Shown: positions 1 through 13,634, counted from the first letter of the stretch. The stretch is DNA of 64,000 bases from Owenia fusiformis (GCA_903813345.2 CAIIXF020000009.1:33855259-33919258), one strand, 5' to 3'. The notes: generated from the sequence alone by a model not told the origin. Numbers and translations are program-made.

Positions 1-306
1 TCATCCACTGATGTCTTGTAAATATCTGGAAGCTGAAAAACTTGAAGCACAACTTTAAAGCATAGCAATCATATACTAAAAACACAAGTAACACTGAGCA
101 CAACATATCCGATTCGGTGTATGAACTGATAGGATGCCCCACATTGTATCTCTTTTTCACAAGTTATAGAGCACAAAGCCAAGTAGCCTTATATACATAA
201 ATATACCAGTTACCAGATGTACCCTTACTTTTCAGAGTTCAGCTTAGAAATATTCATCCTTTTCATGTTCATTAATAATAATAATACTGTATTATGTCAG
301 CAATCG

Positions 307-456
307 TTGGTATTGACTTATTGTTATATTCTCCACCTTTTTTTGGACAGTGTTCAGCATTTGGTGTTTCAGGTGTCTGCATGGGCTTTCAATTGAAAGC
401 CCATGGTGTCTGTAACAAAGGGCAGGTGGTGACATTTTGCACATTAATGCCTTGTG
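307..456 (+). repeat. Dispersed repeat family, copy 1 (long form)
   Basis: This copy shares two blocks with copies at 11659 and 35768. The 5' block is TATTGTTATATTCTCCACC-like. The 3' core reads TCTGTAACAAA-GGCAGGTGGTGACATTTTGC, then TTAATGCCTTG. A palindrome lies between the blocks in this copy only. No terminal repeats or target-site duplication were made out, so the class (SINE, MITE or LINE tail) is open. Confidence 0.6.
380..405. repeat. Perfect 26-bp palindrome
   Basis: The sequence from 380 to 405 equals its own reverse complement, centred on AATT, with half-site CATGGGCTTTCAA. It sits inside dispersed-repeat copy 1, between the two conserved blocks. Half of it (TTGAAAGCCCATGGT) recurs at about 37393-37407 next to the second 74-bp array. 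Confidence 0.9.
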
Positions 457-596
457 TCCAATTAGTCCTTATTAGCTCAAACAGCCAATACCTTCACAAA
501 ATTTAAACAAAAGTATCATTTTGGCTGAATTATTAAGGAAATATATTCAGATATTTCCTCTTTTTTCACAATAGTCTATTTTCACTCATAAATCCC

Positions 597-779
597 ATTT
601 TGACTGAATTATTATAAGCAAGCTCGTTCCAATTTCTCTACTTTGCTATAACTGGACTATATTTTAACAAACCTTTCACTTTGACTGAATTATTGACTAA
701 GCATATTCCAATTTCTCTACTTTGCTTTAACTGGACTATATTTTCACAAACCTTTCACTTTGACTGAATTATTGAGTAA
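597..779. repeat. Tandem repeat, about 82-bp unit, 2.2 copies
   Basis: Units start with TTTGACTGAATTATT and contain CCAATTTCTCTACTTTGCT and AACTGGACTATATTTT. Copies begin at about 597 and 678, with a partial third at about 757. Confidence 0.85.
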
Positions 780-1847
780 ACAGGGGTTGGAGTTTCACAA
801 ATGGTGTGAAAAGGAATGTCATATATATTGCTTCTGTAATTGCTGGCCACTGATTTGTAGTGTCGGGAACCTTTGTGTTCAGTTTACGAAGGTGAAATAC
901 TTCATGTGAGGTGAACTTGTAACTCATTAAAAAGCTAAAAAATAAAGGTTACAAGTCAATGTTATTACAGTTGTCTCCGATCTAGTTTTGGAAGTAATAA
1001 TTCAATTAGCAAATTATTGTTTTTTGGTTGAAGTTTTTTATTTATGACATTTTCAGGTGTTCTGTATAATTTGAAGTTGGCCATATTTCTTTTAGGGATA
1101 CGCGTGTGTATGTACACCCCACTAATATTAGTCATTAATTTTGGTGAGGGGTGACTTAATTTGAAAACAATCAACACATATTCAGTCATATTTGGAGGGA
1201 GGAAGTATTTATTTATATTTGAGACAGCATTTTAATATTGGATAATAGTGAATGGTATGTCAGATTTTTATTAAGACAAATGTAGAGCTACAACTCAAAT
1301 TACCAAGAATTCTTTACATTTGAATTTATCATTCGCAGAGATAAGAGATTTCCATATGTAAATACACTTTAATGGGGCCAACCTGTGATATATTATTCAG
1401 GACAGGAGAAAAAACATTGAGATATATTATCTCTTTCAAAACGACATAGTTTGTTCCAAGTTGTTCACACTTGGTGGCTTCTGTGATATGGATGTTTGAG
1501 GGGTCAGGGGTTTGCCGGCTGTTTATGCTACATTTAGGTGTCTTTCCTCATCTGGGGGCTAGGTGGGGAGCTAGATAACCCTTTAAAGTCTGTACCTAAT
1601 CAACCTACCTCCTACCTTTCCTTTCAAGAACCATTGAGGCTTACAAGGCTGTTGCTGCATTGTTTAAAAAATTACATCAAACAAATTCTCTTTAGTTGCT
1701 GACTGTTGTTTGGGCTCATGTTTAGAACTTGTAATGCCATTGGCAACTTGTATTTCAGTTTTGCCAAACCAAACCAGTGTTACTATTTAAATACAATGAC
1801 CAATTCATTCAAGGCTCATACTACTCTTACCAGAGAATGCAATACTA

Positions 1848-2934
1848 CAGGGTGGTCCAAAAAAAATTGGAACATGTGTTAATTGAACGCAAAACCTTTA
1901 TTTTTTCTTCTAAAATGTACCAAACTTTTACTGAGCATAATTCAATCACTTATTTATCTGATGTAAAGTTTCTAGGTAAAAACCACAAAGTTAATGCATT
2001 AAAATAGTCAATGTTTGATAGGACCCCCTTTTCTTAAATATACACTTGTCGATTCCGCGGCTACTTTTTCAAGTAATATTTATTTCAAAACTTAAATGCA
2101 CATGTTAATTGTTATAAATATTTTATAAAATCATATTCAGTTGACAAAGGGTATTTACATCTGGGGGTTGCCAGAAAAATATTGTGTTAACTTAAACTTA
2201 AACAATGCCCAAAATGATCATTTTCATTTAAGAGTAGGGAAGAAGGAACATGTCAGAGGTGAGCAATTGCATAACCCCCACAGCTACTCAAGTGACAAAA
2301 GAATTGTTCCCACTTTTCAGTAGAGGCAAAACTGACCAGTTATTCACATCAAAAACCAACGCTAAGCACATATAAAGTGTATGATATATATATAATATAC
2401 CATTTGTGTTCTCTCTACGATATTGATAGAAATATTGAATATTATTCATATCAGAACAATAAAGGGGAGGGGCTTCATTTACCAGTAAAATCAGACTGCC
2501 CTGGCCTCTTTTTGGAGAATATTCAATCAGTAATACACCCAACAATAGCCATCAAAATATGCTTGATACTCATGAATTTAGGTAAAAAAAATGTTGAATA
2601 TGTTACTAGATTTGATCTTCCAAGGTAAACAAATAGGAAGTTTGATCAAGCTGAAATTTTTAATTAAGATGGCTTGGACAAAACAAACCAACAGCAAACT
2701 AATTGAATATTTACAAATCTGAGCCCCGGGCTTCAACTTGTAAGTCAGGAGAAGAGGGGTCATATCAAATATCGACTAGTTCAATGCATTAACTTTGTGG
2801 TTTTCACCTATAAACTTTACATCAGATAAATAATTGACTGAACTATGCTCAGTAAAAGTTTGGTACACTTTAGAAGAAAAATAAAGGTTTTGCGTTCAAT
2901 TAACAAATGTTCCAATTTTTTTTGGACCACCCTG
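1848..2934. mobile_element. Tc1/mariner-type MITE with long inverted repeats
   Basis: The element is 1087 bp and is flanked on both sides by TA (1846-1847 and 2935-2936). Its ends are CAGGGTGGTCCAAAAAAAA and the reverse complement. The terminal inverted repeats extend about 185 bp (1848-2032 against 2750-2934) with only scattered mismatches. The TA duplication and CAGGGTG-type terminus are typical of the Tc1/mariner superfamily. The interior (2033-2749) has no transposase-like reading frame, so this looks like a non-autonomous deletion derivative. The well-preserved arms suggest moderate age. Confidence 0.85.
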
Positions 2935-4033
2935 TATTTTGATAAAGGCATTTTATTTGAAATGCATCTTTGATATTTTATCTGATTGAATATTGCTTAA
3001 TACCAAACGTGTATGTTAAGAGAGATGAGGGTGAGCTGCCCCCTGAACTAGTTCAAGCCTATATGTATATGTGTATACAGATGCCTGGACCCATACTCTA
3101 TGTATAGTATGATTTGGCATAGCAGTTTTAATATAAATAGAATAGTTTTTTAGATGTTTTATTTGAGATATAATTATATAGGTGTGAAGTGTGCCGAGTG
3201 CAGTTAAGTTGTTCTTATGTTTTCCAATTATCACCCACACAACATATTCCTAGAGTTTATTTATAAATTAAATCATGTTTACCATATTTCATAAGTGGCA
3301 GTCTTAAAGACATTTTGTGTATCTACAACTAAAATATATGATGAGAAAATAAAATCACTCAAAATGATCAAAGTATGTTATTATCAGAGTTTGGGGTTCT
3401 GTTTTTTCACTTCAGGCTTTTGTTGTTTTAGAAATGTCAAGGCTCAACACAAAATGGAAAATATTTCAAGATAGCTGTCTTTTAGAAATCAGTTAGTAGA
3501 TATCTTGAATCTGCATCGATTACAGAATCATTAGTTTTTGTTGTAGTCGTTTTTCAAAAATGTTTATACGCTTTGTTATCTAGATGTGTAGGATTTGTAA
3601 GTAGGTGTTTTATCTCCCAGAGATCACCAGTGGCACTAATGGCACTAATTCTCATATCATCTAGTTGTTTGTAAGGTCACCATAGCAATAGCTGTAGCAT
3701 AACAACCAGTCATCAGTGGTATCAACATTACTGGTATCATCATCATTGTCAATTTGCTTCATTTGTCTGGCTTCTAATGAATAAAAAGCACATCTTGCAT
3801 TTCACCCTTGCATTATGCCTCTGGTCTCACATTATCAATTTTTGTTGTTTTTTGAAAATTCGTGCAGGATTTCGATTTCCCCTTGCAGAATTTCCCTTTT
3901 TCTTGCAGAATTTTTTGCAGAAATTTGATTATGATTTTGGCGTGCCACAAATAATAAGTCTACCTTTCTTCTTGCCTTAAATCATAACTACAAACCGACT
4001 GTGTGTTACTTTAAGTTCAAGGCTCTGTGTAGA
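2935..4033. other. Non-coding stretch
   Basis: No gene or named repeat was recognised between the MITE and the 74-bp minisatellite. Short reading frames here have AT-driven composition. Confidence 0.55.
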
Positions 4034-4878
4034 GTGCACAGGGTAAGATCATAAATGTGGCAATGGAGTCCAGGGTACAAGGCCCTGTGCCACAGGGAAG
4101 TTATTGAGTGCACAGAATAAGATCATAAATGTGGCAATGGAGTCCAGGGTACATGGCCCTGTGCCACATTGAAGTTACAAAGTGCACAGAATAAGATCAT
4201 AAATGTTGCAATGGAGTCCAGGGTACAAGGCCCTGTGCCACAGGGAAGTTACAGAGTGCACAGAATAAGATCATAAATGTGGCAATGGAGTCCAGGGTAC
4301 AAGGCCCTGTGCCACAGGGAAGTTACAGTGTGCACGTAATAAGATCATAAATGTGACAATGGAGTCCAGGGTACAAGGCCCTGTGCCACAGGGAAGTTAC
4401 AGAGTTCACAGAATAAGATCATAAATGTGGCAATGGAGTCCAGGGTACAAGGCCCTGTGCCACAGGGAAGTTACAGTGTGCACAGAATAAGATCATAAAT
4501 GTGGCGATGGAGTCCAGGGCACATGGCCCTGTGCCACATTGAAGTTACAAAGTGCACAGAATAAGATCATAAATGTTGCAATGGAGTCCAGGGTACAAGC
4601 CCCTGTGCCACAGGGAAGTTACATTGTGCACAGAATAAAATCATAAATATGGCAATAGAGTTCAGGGTACAAGGCCCTGTGCCACAGGGAAGTTACATTG
4701 TGCACAGAATAAAATCATAAATATGGCAATAGAGTTCAGGGTACAGGGCCCTGTGCCACAGGGAAGTTACAGAGTGCACAGAATAAGATCATATGTGCAG
4801 CAATGGAGTTCAGGGTACAAGGCCAAAAGGAAGTTACAGAGTGCACAAAATATTCATAAATGTTGCAATATAGTCTAG
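4034..4878. repeat. Minisatellite, strict 74-bp unit, 11 copies plus a fragment
   Basis: Unit starts (GTGCACAG, once GTTCACAG) fall at 4034, 4108, 4182, 4256, 4330, 4404, 4478, 4552, 4626, 4700 and 4774, exactly 74 bp apart. A shortened last unit starts near 4841. Each unit holds CCCTGTGCCACAGGG, a perfect 7-bp hairpin around one C. Variant units (ACATGGCCCTGTGCCACATT) at about 4151 and 4521 lie 370 bp apart, so a five-unit block has been duplicated. Units 9 and 10 share the variant ATATGGCAATAGAGTTC. Confidence 0.97.
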
Positions 4879-7033
4879 GGATAATAATAGTGATTGCTTT
4901 ACAGGGGTTTCATTAGTAGCAGATAATGTACCAATCTCCCTGTTTGTTTTTATTAAAATCGTCTGTTGTTTTGAGGAATTTTGCAACTGTTTCTATGTTA
5001 AGTTTACCTGTTGTTTTCATTCATTTTGCTGTTGAAAGAAATTTTAACAAAACCCATGCTTTATCGAAATTGTTTGATGCATTGTTTCCATGGTCCACAT
5101 TCCTGTATAATAAATAGTCCATATCAAAACGATCAGTCTTTGAGTTAAGGAAGTTCAAAAAAAGTTTCCTATGTATTACTCCCACAACCCAGACCTCAAC
5201 TTTGTACTTTATGTTTCTCTAAAATAACCCTAACACTACATCCAGTCAGTTTGCAAACATTGTTGAGATGTTTCCTTCGTAAAAACCTCCATCTCTGTCT
5301 GCATGTAAGGTTGTACTGGACAGGTGAGGCTGCGAGGTGAAGTATAATTAGACGCCTGAAATTATCCTCGTATATTTCTCGTCCAAGTATGTTCATATTT
5401 TGTATTCTATAAGAATTTTTAAGCTATATTTTTAGAGTATTCAGTACATGTAATTAAATGTTATTGACTTTGTTCTATTGTTAAATTGTTTTCATCAAAT
5501 GCAATTTACCTGATTTCTAGTATATACAAGTATAACTTGTGACAATTTAATACATATGGTATAAAAATGAATGTAAAATTGCATCATTGCAATACTATGT
5601 GTTATTAATTAAATCAATGATTACTGTCAGTGTTATGACTGTTATTTGCTCATGGAACATGACTCTCTCAACCCCGAATCTCTGAAATAATCATTACTAG
5701 AGCAAGCCTCATGAAATCAAGCAAAATAGATCAATGCAAATACTTAAACATCATAAGAAAACATGCATTGTTGGAGAAAGTGTTTTATCAAAGAAGATCC
5801 TTTCCTGAAGTGTATAAATTGGTACGAATTTGCTGATTTAACTATCTCATTTAGTTCATATTTCAGTCTCCTCTCTTGTTTATTGTTGCCTGTAGGATGA
5901 TGCTCTATTTACTGTTACATAATCAGTGTGTTGTCTCTCAGTGTTTGCCTCAAAAGTTTAGTGTAACCTCTTCATACCGTGATGTGATATAAAACACATA
6001 AAACAAGTTGAAAATCAGGGAAATATTCCAGTACACGCCATTTGGAAGGCGTCAACTGACCACAAATAATTTCTTATCAGGTATCTAGCTGTACAGGATT
6101 TACTTGGTTGCTTTCAAAATTTTTACATCCTTTTTCATTTATCAAACATATGTATAGTGGTCAGGTACTCGCTAGTTAATTTGTGGAGTGGCAGGCAAAT
6201 TGCTTATTATTTTAAATTAACGTCAGAAAAATAAAATAATGCACTGGCAAATTGTTTAGATCCTCTTTGGTATGAAATTGATTATATACTTTTTAGAGCA
6301 GCAGTATTTGTAGGTATAATATGGCCCAACTGGAACATAACTTCATTCCTATCTGATATGAAATTAGTAATTGTATATGTTATAGGCTCTCATTAATTAC
6401 ATTACTATTTCATGTGCTTTGATTTATAAGCCAAGTCTCACCTAAGGTGCGATTCGGATGCATTATAGGGAAACAGTAACATCAGTTGCTAGGTCAAAAA
6501 TGGCTGGTTTCAATTTTGTATTCATCAATTTTTTTAATTGAGTGTCACCCTGGATAAATCGTGAAGTGCATGTATAATATATTTGAAATAAAGTGCAAAT
6601 GTATGTACGGTATACATATACCCTGAACTGAATAACATGCACTTGCTTTCAAATGTATTTGCATCTTCATTGCATAATGAAGATCTATGAGTAGCAACAG
6701 CAGTTGTCAAATCCAAAATGGATGGCTTTCAGTTAGGCTAATGGCTATCTGTTTTTTTCTGTATGAGAGATATCTGTTCTCTTGAATCTATCTAAAACAA
6801 GAATATCAAGACAGACAGAAAATAAATCTTGATGTTGTTGAATAACTGTGAGATTTTGTAAATGTATTTTTAATGTCAGCATCCAGTCGGGAAATGAAAA
6901 AAACATAATTCAGAAGGAGCAACAGTATAACAGACAGTAGGTCACCTGGTGAATTAGGTTAGAGCTACATCATTTTGGCATTTGGGTCATTATGATATAT
7001 ATTAAGATAAAGTCATGTTGTGATATATTTCAG

Positions 7034-7140
7034 AATTGCCCAAAAGTACATTGCCCAAAGGTGTATTTCCCAAAAGTGTATTGCTGGCCAAAGGTGCATT
7101 TCCCAAAAGTGTATTGCCCATAGGGGCATTTCCCAAAACT
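7034..7140. repeat. Short tandem repeat, about 17-bp unit, 6-7 copies
   Basis: The units follow ATTGCCCAAAAGTGT / ATTTCCCAAAAGTGT with variation in every copy. This degenerate microsatellite-like tract repeats CCCAAA. Confidence 0.8.
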
Positions 7141-8861
7141 CTTTATCCTCATCAACCACACTTTATTACGACAGTATTACAGGTAATTTTTAGTTTTGGA
7201 TGCTGATGTGTTCTTAACGATCTCAAATATAATCTAAAATATTGTGATCTTAGGCATGCTAAATCAAATAATAAAAAAGTATTGGCGAAGTGAGACTTTT
7301 GCATAGGTTACCCAAAAGTCTGCATCTTGAGCAAAAATTATTTTCAGATTAGAATAGTTGTAACAGGTGAATCATTGAAGCACTGTGGTGTAAACATTGT
7401 GGCTTATCCAACTATGAAGCATATTACATAAAGAATGTGATACTTTTTTGCTCAGTCTGGGGATCACTTGGGAGATATGAGATATCATAGTTGTCCAGTC
7501 CTGGTGTTCATCTACTATGACTTTTAAATCATGGAATATGACAGTCGGTGCAGTGGTTTGTGTCTGTTGAAAATAATTGCCCTACATTGCCATGCGCTAT
7601 TTGTTGTAGACATACAGATAATAGAAAGAATTTGGAAGCTGGTTTTGTTGTTTCTGTATTTGCAACACAGAATAGAATTGTTTTAGTTTTGTTCATTTCT
7701 GTGTTGTTTGGTATGAGACCACCCATGTTTGGTTTGGTTGTGAGCATGGGAACTTTACGAAGTGTTTCCATAACATCATCTTTACCTTCATTGTCAGTTA
7801 CATCATCTAACTACATATAAACATTGGCTTTTGGTAAAAACTGTTGAATGCTTATGTCTTTTTTATGATCTTTTGTGACTGCTGATTAACCGTGTTGCAA
7901 AGCACGTAGCTAAAATGTGATATAATATATATATTTCAATTTGCATTGGATCAAAGTCAATATGATTTTATGTCACCTGGAATGTTTTTAGTTCATTCAT
8001 GCTATAAAGCAGAAGTGGTATATAGTAGTAGGAAAGTTTTATCACCATTTTGTGATGTTAGAAAAATATCAAATTATTTGTAAAGTGTAACAAAATAGTA
8101 GATCCTTTTAAATGCTTGGCAATTTTATGGTTATAAAACCCAGGTCATTGACCACAGAATCTGGGGTATTTTTTATTTATGATTTTGTTGTTTTTGTGAA
8201 GTTATCCATTACCTAATAAGCTATTATAAAACCTTCTGGCCTTCCAAAAGTGAAAAGGTAACATGGAAATTCAGAATAAAAATTGCGAGAAGGAAATGTA
8301 CTTAAAATATGGCCAGTTGCATTAATATTGAGCCATATGGAAAGATTATGACATTGTTCAGATTTGAACTCCTGGTACATCAAGTCAGCTTTTGATCTTG
8401 TTTGTTTTCATTGGTCAACCTTGTGGTAACATACAAAGTACTCAGAAACCACCATTGAGGATTTGAGAAGTTTTTTAAAACATTTTTATAGCTCATTTTT
8501 CTCAATAAACGGATGATTTGTGAGAAAAAATTAATTACAATGAAGAAGTATCAACAATATTCCACAAAAATTCAAGATTTTGGAGAAATAAAATATAAAA
8601 TAAGGATCTAAATATCTTTGGTTTTGTAATTATCATTAATTTTGTATTTTATTTTCTATTTAGGCTGTCATAGAAAGTTATTAATTGGTTAATTTGGCTC
8701 TTAAAACTCCGTACAGAGCCTTCATTGGCACTTTGATATTAACATTAATATGAATGTAAATTCAGTCAGATTCAGTTTGTTGTGCTGCAAATCAGTGTCT
8801 TATGCAAATTAATTTCTATAAGCTTGCTTGTCAGGCTAGATTTATGATAGTAAGTGGATAT

Positions 8862-8929
8862 ATCAATGTGACCCCAATATTAATATGACCCCAATATCAG
8901 TGTGACCCCAATATATCAGTGTGACCCTA
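8862..8929. repeat. Short tandem repeat, 17-20-bp unit, 4 copies
   Basis: Four successive copies of ATCAGTGTGACCCCAAT with small length differences. Confidence 0.85.
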
Positions 8930-11658
8930 GACCTTTGTCATCTTGGTCTCACAATGTCATAAATCTTCAATGTAAGTCGGGGTGGCCATGCCACCTTTAT
9001 AATGCTTGGGAGCAATGTTTGTTCATGAAAATTATGGTATGATTCTATTCATATCTAGGAAGGGTAATACTAAGTTCTATTATTCCTTATCCAACCAGCT
9101 TCTGAAGTCTTCAATTATCATTAAATACTTTTAATTTTTTGAAATTTTGTAGAATATTTAGAGAAAATTCATTAATTTGTTTTGGCAAGTATGGAATGTT
9201 CCGGAAGGGTGACATATATAGGGGGTTTTAATGTGTAGAAGTTTTAATAAATGTTTTCTGGTTGGTTCAGTTTCAATGGTCCAGTGATGTATATGGGGCA
9301 ACAAGAAGATAAATTAGGTATTCTATTTGTCTGCTACAGTCCAATATGATAAATTTTGGAACTCGACTCTGAATATTTTCTATAAGACCTCGTTGAACTT
9401 TTGGAGAAAATTCAAAATCTCCATCAACAGTATATAATTTCTTTTAATCAAATCATAATAACAACTCTATTTGAGTGTATTCTTATCGATTTAAACAGAC
9501 TTACTTGTAATTTTGAGCATAACTATTGTTTTGATTTGTTTTCAACAAGATAGTTAAACAAGACCCAGGTCTTTGACATCATCTTTTGATTTGACCTTAT
9601 CTTGTAAATAAGCAGTATCAAAATAAAGTATATGTTTATAAGAATTAAAATTAGACTTGAGATTTCATAATAGTGTCTTAAGATCAAAAGAAAAGTTTGC
9701 AACAAATCTCAAAAAGTCAAAGCTATTATTGCAGTATCTACAGGTAACTTTGAAATTAACAACCTGGGGATTGACTTAATCTGCCTTGTATCTCCACTAG
9801 AATGATACCAATTCAACACCATGGTTCTTCTTGCCAAGATGTTTTTGCCTTTCCCAACACAGAAATGTCCAAATCTGTTCAAGATATCCTAACTTGTTTG
9901 TGAGTTTCCAAATTAGATACCACTTGGTGCAAATGGATTTTAAAATAGGTATTTGAAAGCAGCAACAAAGTTAGAAAAAACTTAACCTATATGTGTAGAA
10001 CCCCGTCGACTTCAAAGTCAACTTCAAAATCCTAAACTGAAATTTTCAAATACAATACTACCACAAATCCCAATATAATTTTGCCTAGTAAATGAATGCA
10101 GCATTTCAATTGCAATATCTTGAAATTAAACTGTATATATTACACAAACTGTATATGATATATAAAACAGGTCCCTCCAAAATAGCTTTATATTCCTGAT
10201 TCAGTCTACTTAAATGTAGAGAATGTTGGGGGCAGAGAGGTAATATCTGCTGGCTCTCTGAGATTATTTGACATTACACTGGTTCTACAGGTAGAGGAAT
10301 GTAAGAGAGATTCGATAAGAAATGTCAATATGCTATTCACTACTTCAAGAGAATTTTCGCTGATTCAGTTTTTATGAATGTCTGTAGTTCACCTGTGTAT
10401 TGTTGAATCATTGTACACATGGTCTGCTTCACTCATATCTTGCATAACGTTCAGTTTGTGACAAATAAATCATCAGAAAGCAAAAGAAGAAACATTAAGA
10501 ATGGTTTATAGCCGTATGAACACAGTTTATTATATACGTCTAAGGTAATGATGTAGATATATACCTCTGATGGGATTTTAACTCTCAGTTGTTATGTACA
10601 AAGATGGGATTTTGATGTTTATGTGCTGGAGATTGTGGTTAAAGTCGTAGTATTGCGTGGGAGGGATCACTGTGCATTCAGCTGAATATTCCAGTAAAAA
10701 ACGTATGATTCAAGGTGCCTAGAATTTTACCATTCTAGAATTCTGTTTTTGGTTAACACTTGTGTGGGAGTGTTTTTTGGTCCCAAATTAGCTTGAATTC
10801 ATTATCTTATGTATGTAAATAATAATTATTGATTGTGCATTTAGAACTTGCACTGATTTTTTTGTAATGTTCTATTTTTCTATTTTCATGTGCTGCTTAC
10901 CATCTGGTATTGTGCTGCCACCTTTTGATGACTTATTACACCAAATCTGCCACAATAATTAGGTAAGAACATCTGAATAAGAATATACACATATGTTAAT
11001 CTCTTACATGGTATCCATGAAAAAACGTTGAAACTTTATTTGAACATGAAATAATGAGGGGGGGGCTATATGGTATGAAAAGTGCTGTTGTGTATTTGAT
11101 GGCATTCATTAATGATTGGTTGAATTGAATGTGTTTTATTATAAAATGGAATTCAATGATATACTTTAATGCAGGTAGATCTGATAAAACTGTTTAATTA
11201 ATGCTGGATGTAACAAGGCCCCAAGATAACATGGCTACTACTGTAGATAAGCATTGCATAAAAATGAATAGATTATTACCTCAAACTTATATGCATTTTT
11301 GGTGACTGTTCATCAGACTGCCATTTATCTAGTAACTTTTTCTCATTTTAAGCTTGGCAAACCATGAAACAAAGTGTATGAGACATATTTCTATTATGTC
11401 ACCTATAATGTAATTATACTTTTATCTGTTAGGCTAACATTATTAATCAAATGATCTTATGATTATTACTTCCTGCTTGCCAGACTTTATAAGAAGATAG
11501 TCCCTTAAGGAAAATATGAGAATTTATAGTTTGTCTCACAGTCAATGAAATAAACCAAGGCATTTTTTTATCGCAACATTTTTTTTAAAACATGAACTCA
11601 CTGCATTGTAATGAGTAAATTGGGAGTGATCATTTTCATTTTTTGTCACCACCAGAAT

Positions 11659-11765
11659 TGGTGACATATTGTTGTAGTTTCCAACCTTTTTGTGGCGGCA
11701 GTTGGTGTTTGGTATCTGTAACAAATGGCAGGCTGTGACATTTTGCATGTTAATCCCTTGTTTGC
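11659..11765 (+). repeat. Dispersed repeat family, copy 2
   Basis: This copy has the 5' block GACATATTGTTGTAGTTTCC, then a GTTGGTGT segment. The 3' core is TCTGTAACAAATGGCAGG, TGTGACATTTTGCATGTTAA and CCCTTGTTT. Its layout matches the copies at 307 and 35768. Confidence 0.7.
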
Positions 11766-11834
11766 GTTTCTATCTTCTAAGCATAGAAGAAAAGAAACTT
11801 GTCATTTTTCATAAAAAACTGATCATTAGTTTTT

Positions 11835-11877
11835 AAGCATTGGCATTTAAGCACTGCCATTTAAGCACTGCCATTTA
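11835..11877. repeat. Short tandem repeat, 16-bp unit, 3 copies
   Basis: Three near-identical copies of AAGCACTGCCATTT, the first with two changes. Confidence 0.85.
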
Positions 11878-13620
11878 TGATGTAACTCCTGTTTGTTTGT
11901 TCCTGATTAGTGACTAACATCGTATTGTTTGCTAGATCAGATTCATTGTTTGTTGTTTCACAGCATCATCATCAGGTTGAGGCAACAGCCCACACATGTA
12001 GTACATAGTACACATGTATTACATGTGCTTGTTGGGTTTGATTCTACAATACTCTTATGTGATGGCTGTGTAGTCATTCTTGATAAAGAACCATTTCTTA
12101 TTGGTAGCAGTGTATTGTGATTTTGATAGGCTTTGATTGTCTTTAAGTGTAATTCCCCCTCACAAAATAAGTTTTGTTTACTTGGAAGGTGGTTGAAGGT
12201 CATTTGGCTAAAAAGTGAAGTCAAGTTTTAGAGATGTCTTTTTCATTAAAAAATCGTTGTTCTTATATAGTCTGATATACAGCTCCAAGAATTGTCTAAA
12301 TTTTTTAAAAGTCAATCACTTAAGTGTCATACTTTCTTGGAATTGTGTGTAAGACTGTACAAACACTTAAACATATGATTGAAAAATGTGGCATACTTTA
12401 GAGAGGAAGTTCATAGGTAGAAAGCTAATCATTGGCTTAATGTTATTCAATTATATGAGATAGATTGAATCTAAAACGTAGGTAGTAGACTTTGCAAATC
12501 CATCTCTGTATTTTTTGATTTGAGATTAAAGTGCACGGAAGACGGATTCAGGTTCTACTTGATAGATGTGTTGGTGATTTTTCCTAATGTCATTCCAAGT
12601 TGATTTTTGCCTTTTTTCAAGTTATTTTTATCTAACCTGTGTCTCAATATCTTTAATTTCAGTGTGTTTTCTGGATTGAAATGCAATTCGATACGTTTGT
12701 GTTCCAGAAAAAAGATTATTGAGATACGAGGACAAAGTCACCATAGTAAAAGTACCTTGCAGATATTTTTACAGTCCACTTTTACAATCAGTTAAGCCTG
12801 TCATATAAACTTCCTTATCTTTGTATATACCCCACTCCTGAATGACATCTTTCCCAAAAGACTCCATTCATATCAACAGATTCCACGATTTTCACAACAT
12901 AAACTAGTTTTATTTGATTATTTTGGAATTCCTCGATGTTTTGAAGTCTGAGCTAAAAGGGAGTTTGCGTGATTCTTTTCCAATTTCTCTTCTTTTCTTG
13001 AGATATTGTGATAAATCACATAATATTGTTGGTTGGGATGGTGATCTAAAGAGCATAAAAAACATATAAAGCATGATTTCCTTGAAATCTAAAACTTCTT
13101 TAACAGTACTATTGAGTTTTATTGGTTGTAAATATAAACAGTTCTGTTTAATTATAAGATAATTGTGTTTAAATGTTTATATTAGCAATTGTTCAAAAGA
13201 AGATAATGCTTAAGATTTACTGTTGCTTCTTTATTTCCTTATGGTTGAATTAACAATGCCTCCATTTTAAAAGTAGTAAGATTTTGGTGGAGTAAATTAA
13301 AAGTATATTCAGATGACAAAAGCATGCTGTATTATGGGTATGCTCACTTTCATAGGGTGTTGGAAGGGGGAATTAGACATTGTTTTTATGCTAGATCATG
13401 GCTTGGGATAGTTGGGCTTTGTTTCCTTATGACTGATGTACTTGTGTGCTGGTATATATGTTTTCTTTTTCTTGCTTTGTTCTTTAATAATTGTCTGTCC
13501 TGTCCTCTTGGCACTTGTCTATGCATATGTCAAATTACATGAATTATTAAGGAAATCTTGAAGAATCAAAAGGAAATATATATTTGTGCCATTGAGACCT
13601 TAACCTGAGAAGATTGGATC

Positions 13621-13634
13621 GGGGGGGGGGGGGG
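13621..13634. repeat. Poly-G run of 14
   Basis: An uninterrupted G run. Similar G or C runs in the window are at 20242-20252 (11 C), 47593-47602 (10 G), 53853-53864 (12 G) and 55098-55110 (13 C). Confidence 0.95.

Larger units (their letters stand above)
1..1847. other. Non-coding AT-rich stretch with short repeats
   Basis: No exon or RNA gene is recognisable here. The stretch contains one copy of the dispersed repeat family (307-456), a perfect 26-bp palindrome (380-405) and an 82-bp tandem duplication (597-779), each listed separately. The rest is unremarkable AT-rich sequence. Confidence 0.6.

Noticed and set aside
4034-4878. Regular repeat array considered as a CRISPR array
   Set aside because: The entire 74-bp unit is repeated with no unique spacers, and the surroundings are animal DNA.
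7529-7820. Overlapping frames of 80 and 90 codons on opposite strands
   Set aside because: Mutually overlapping, no motif, and composition typical of AT-rich chance frames.
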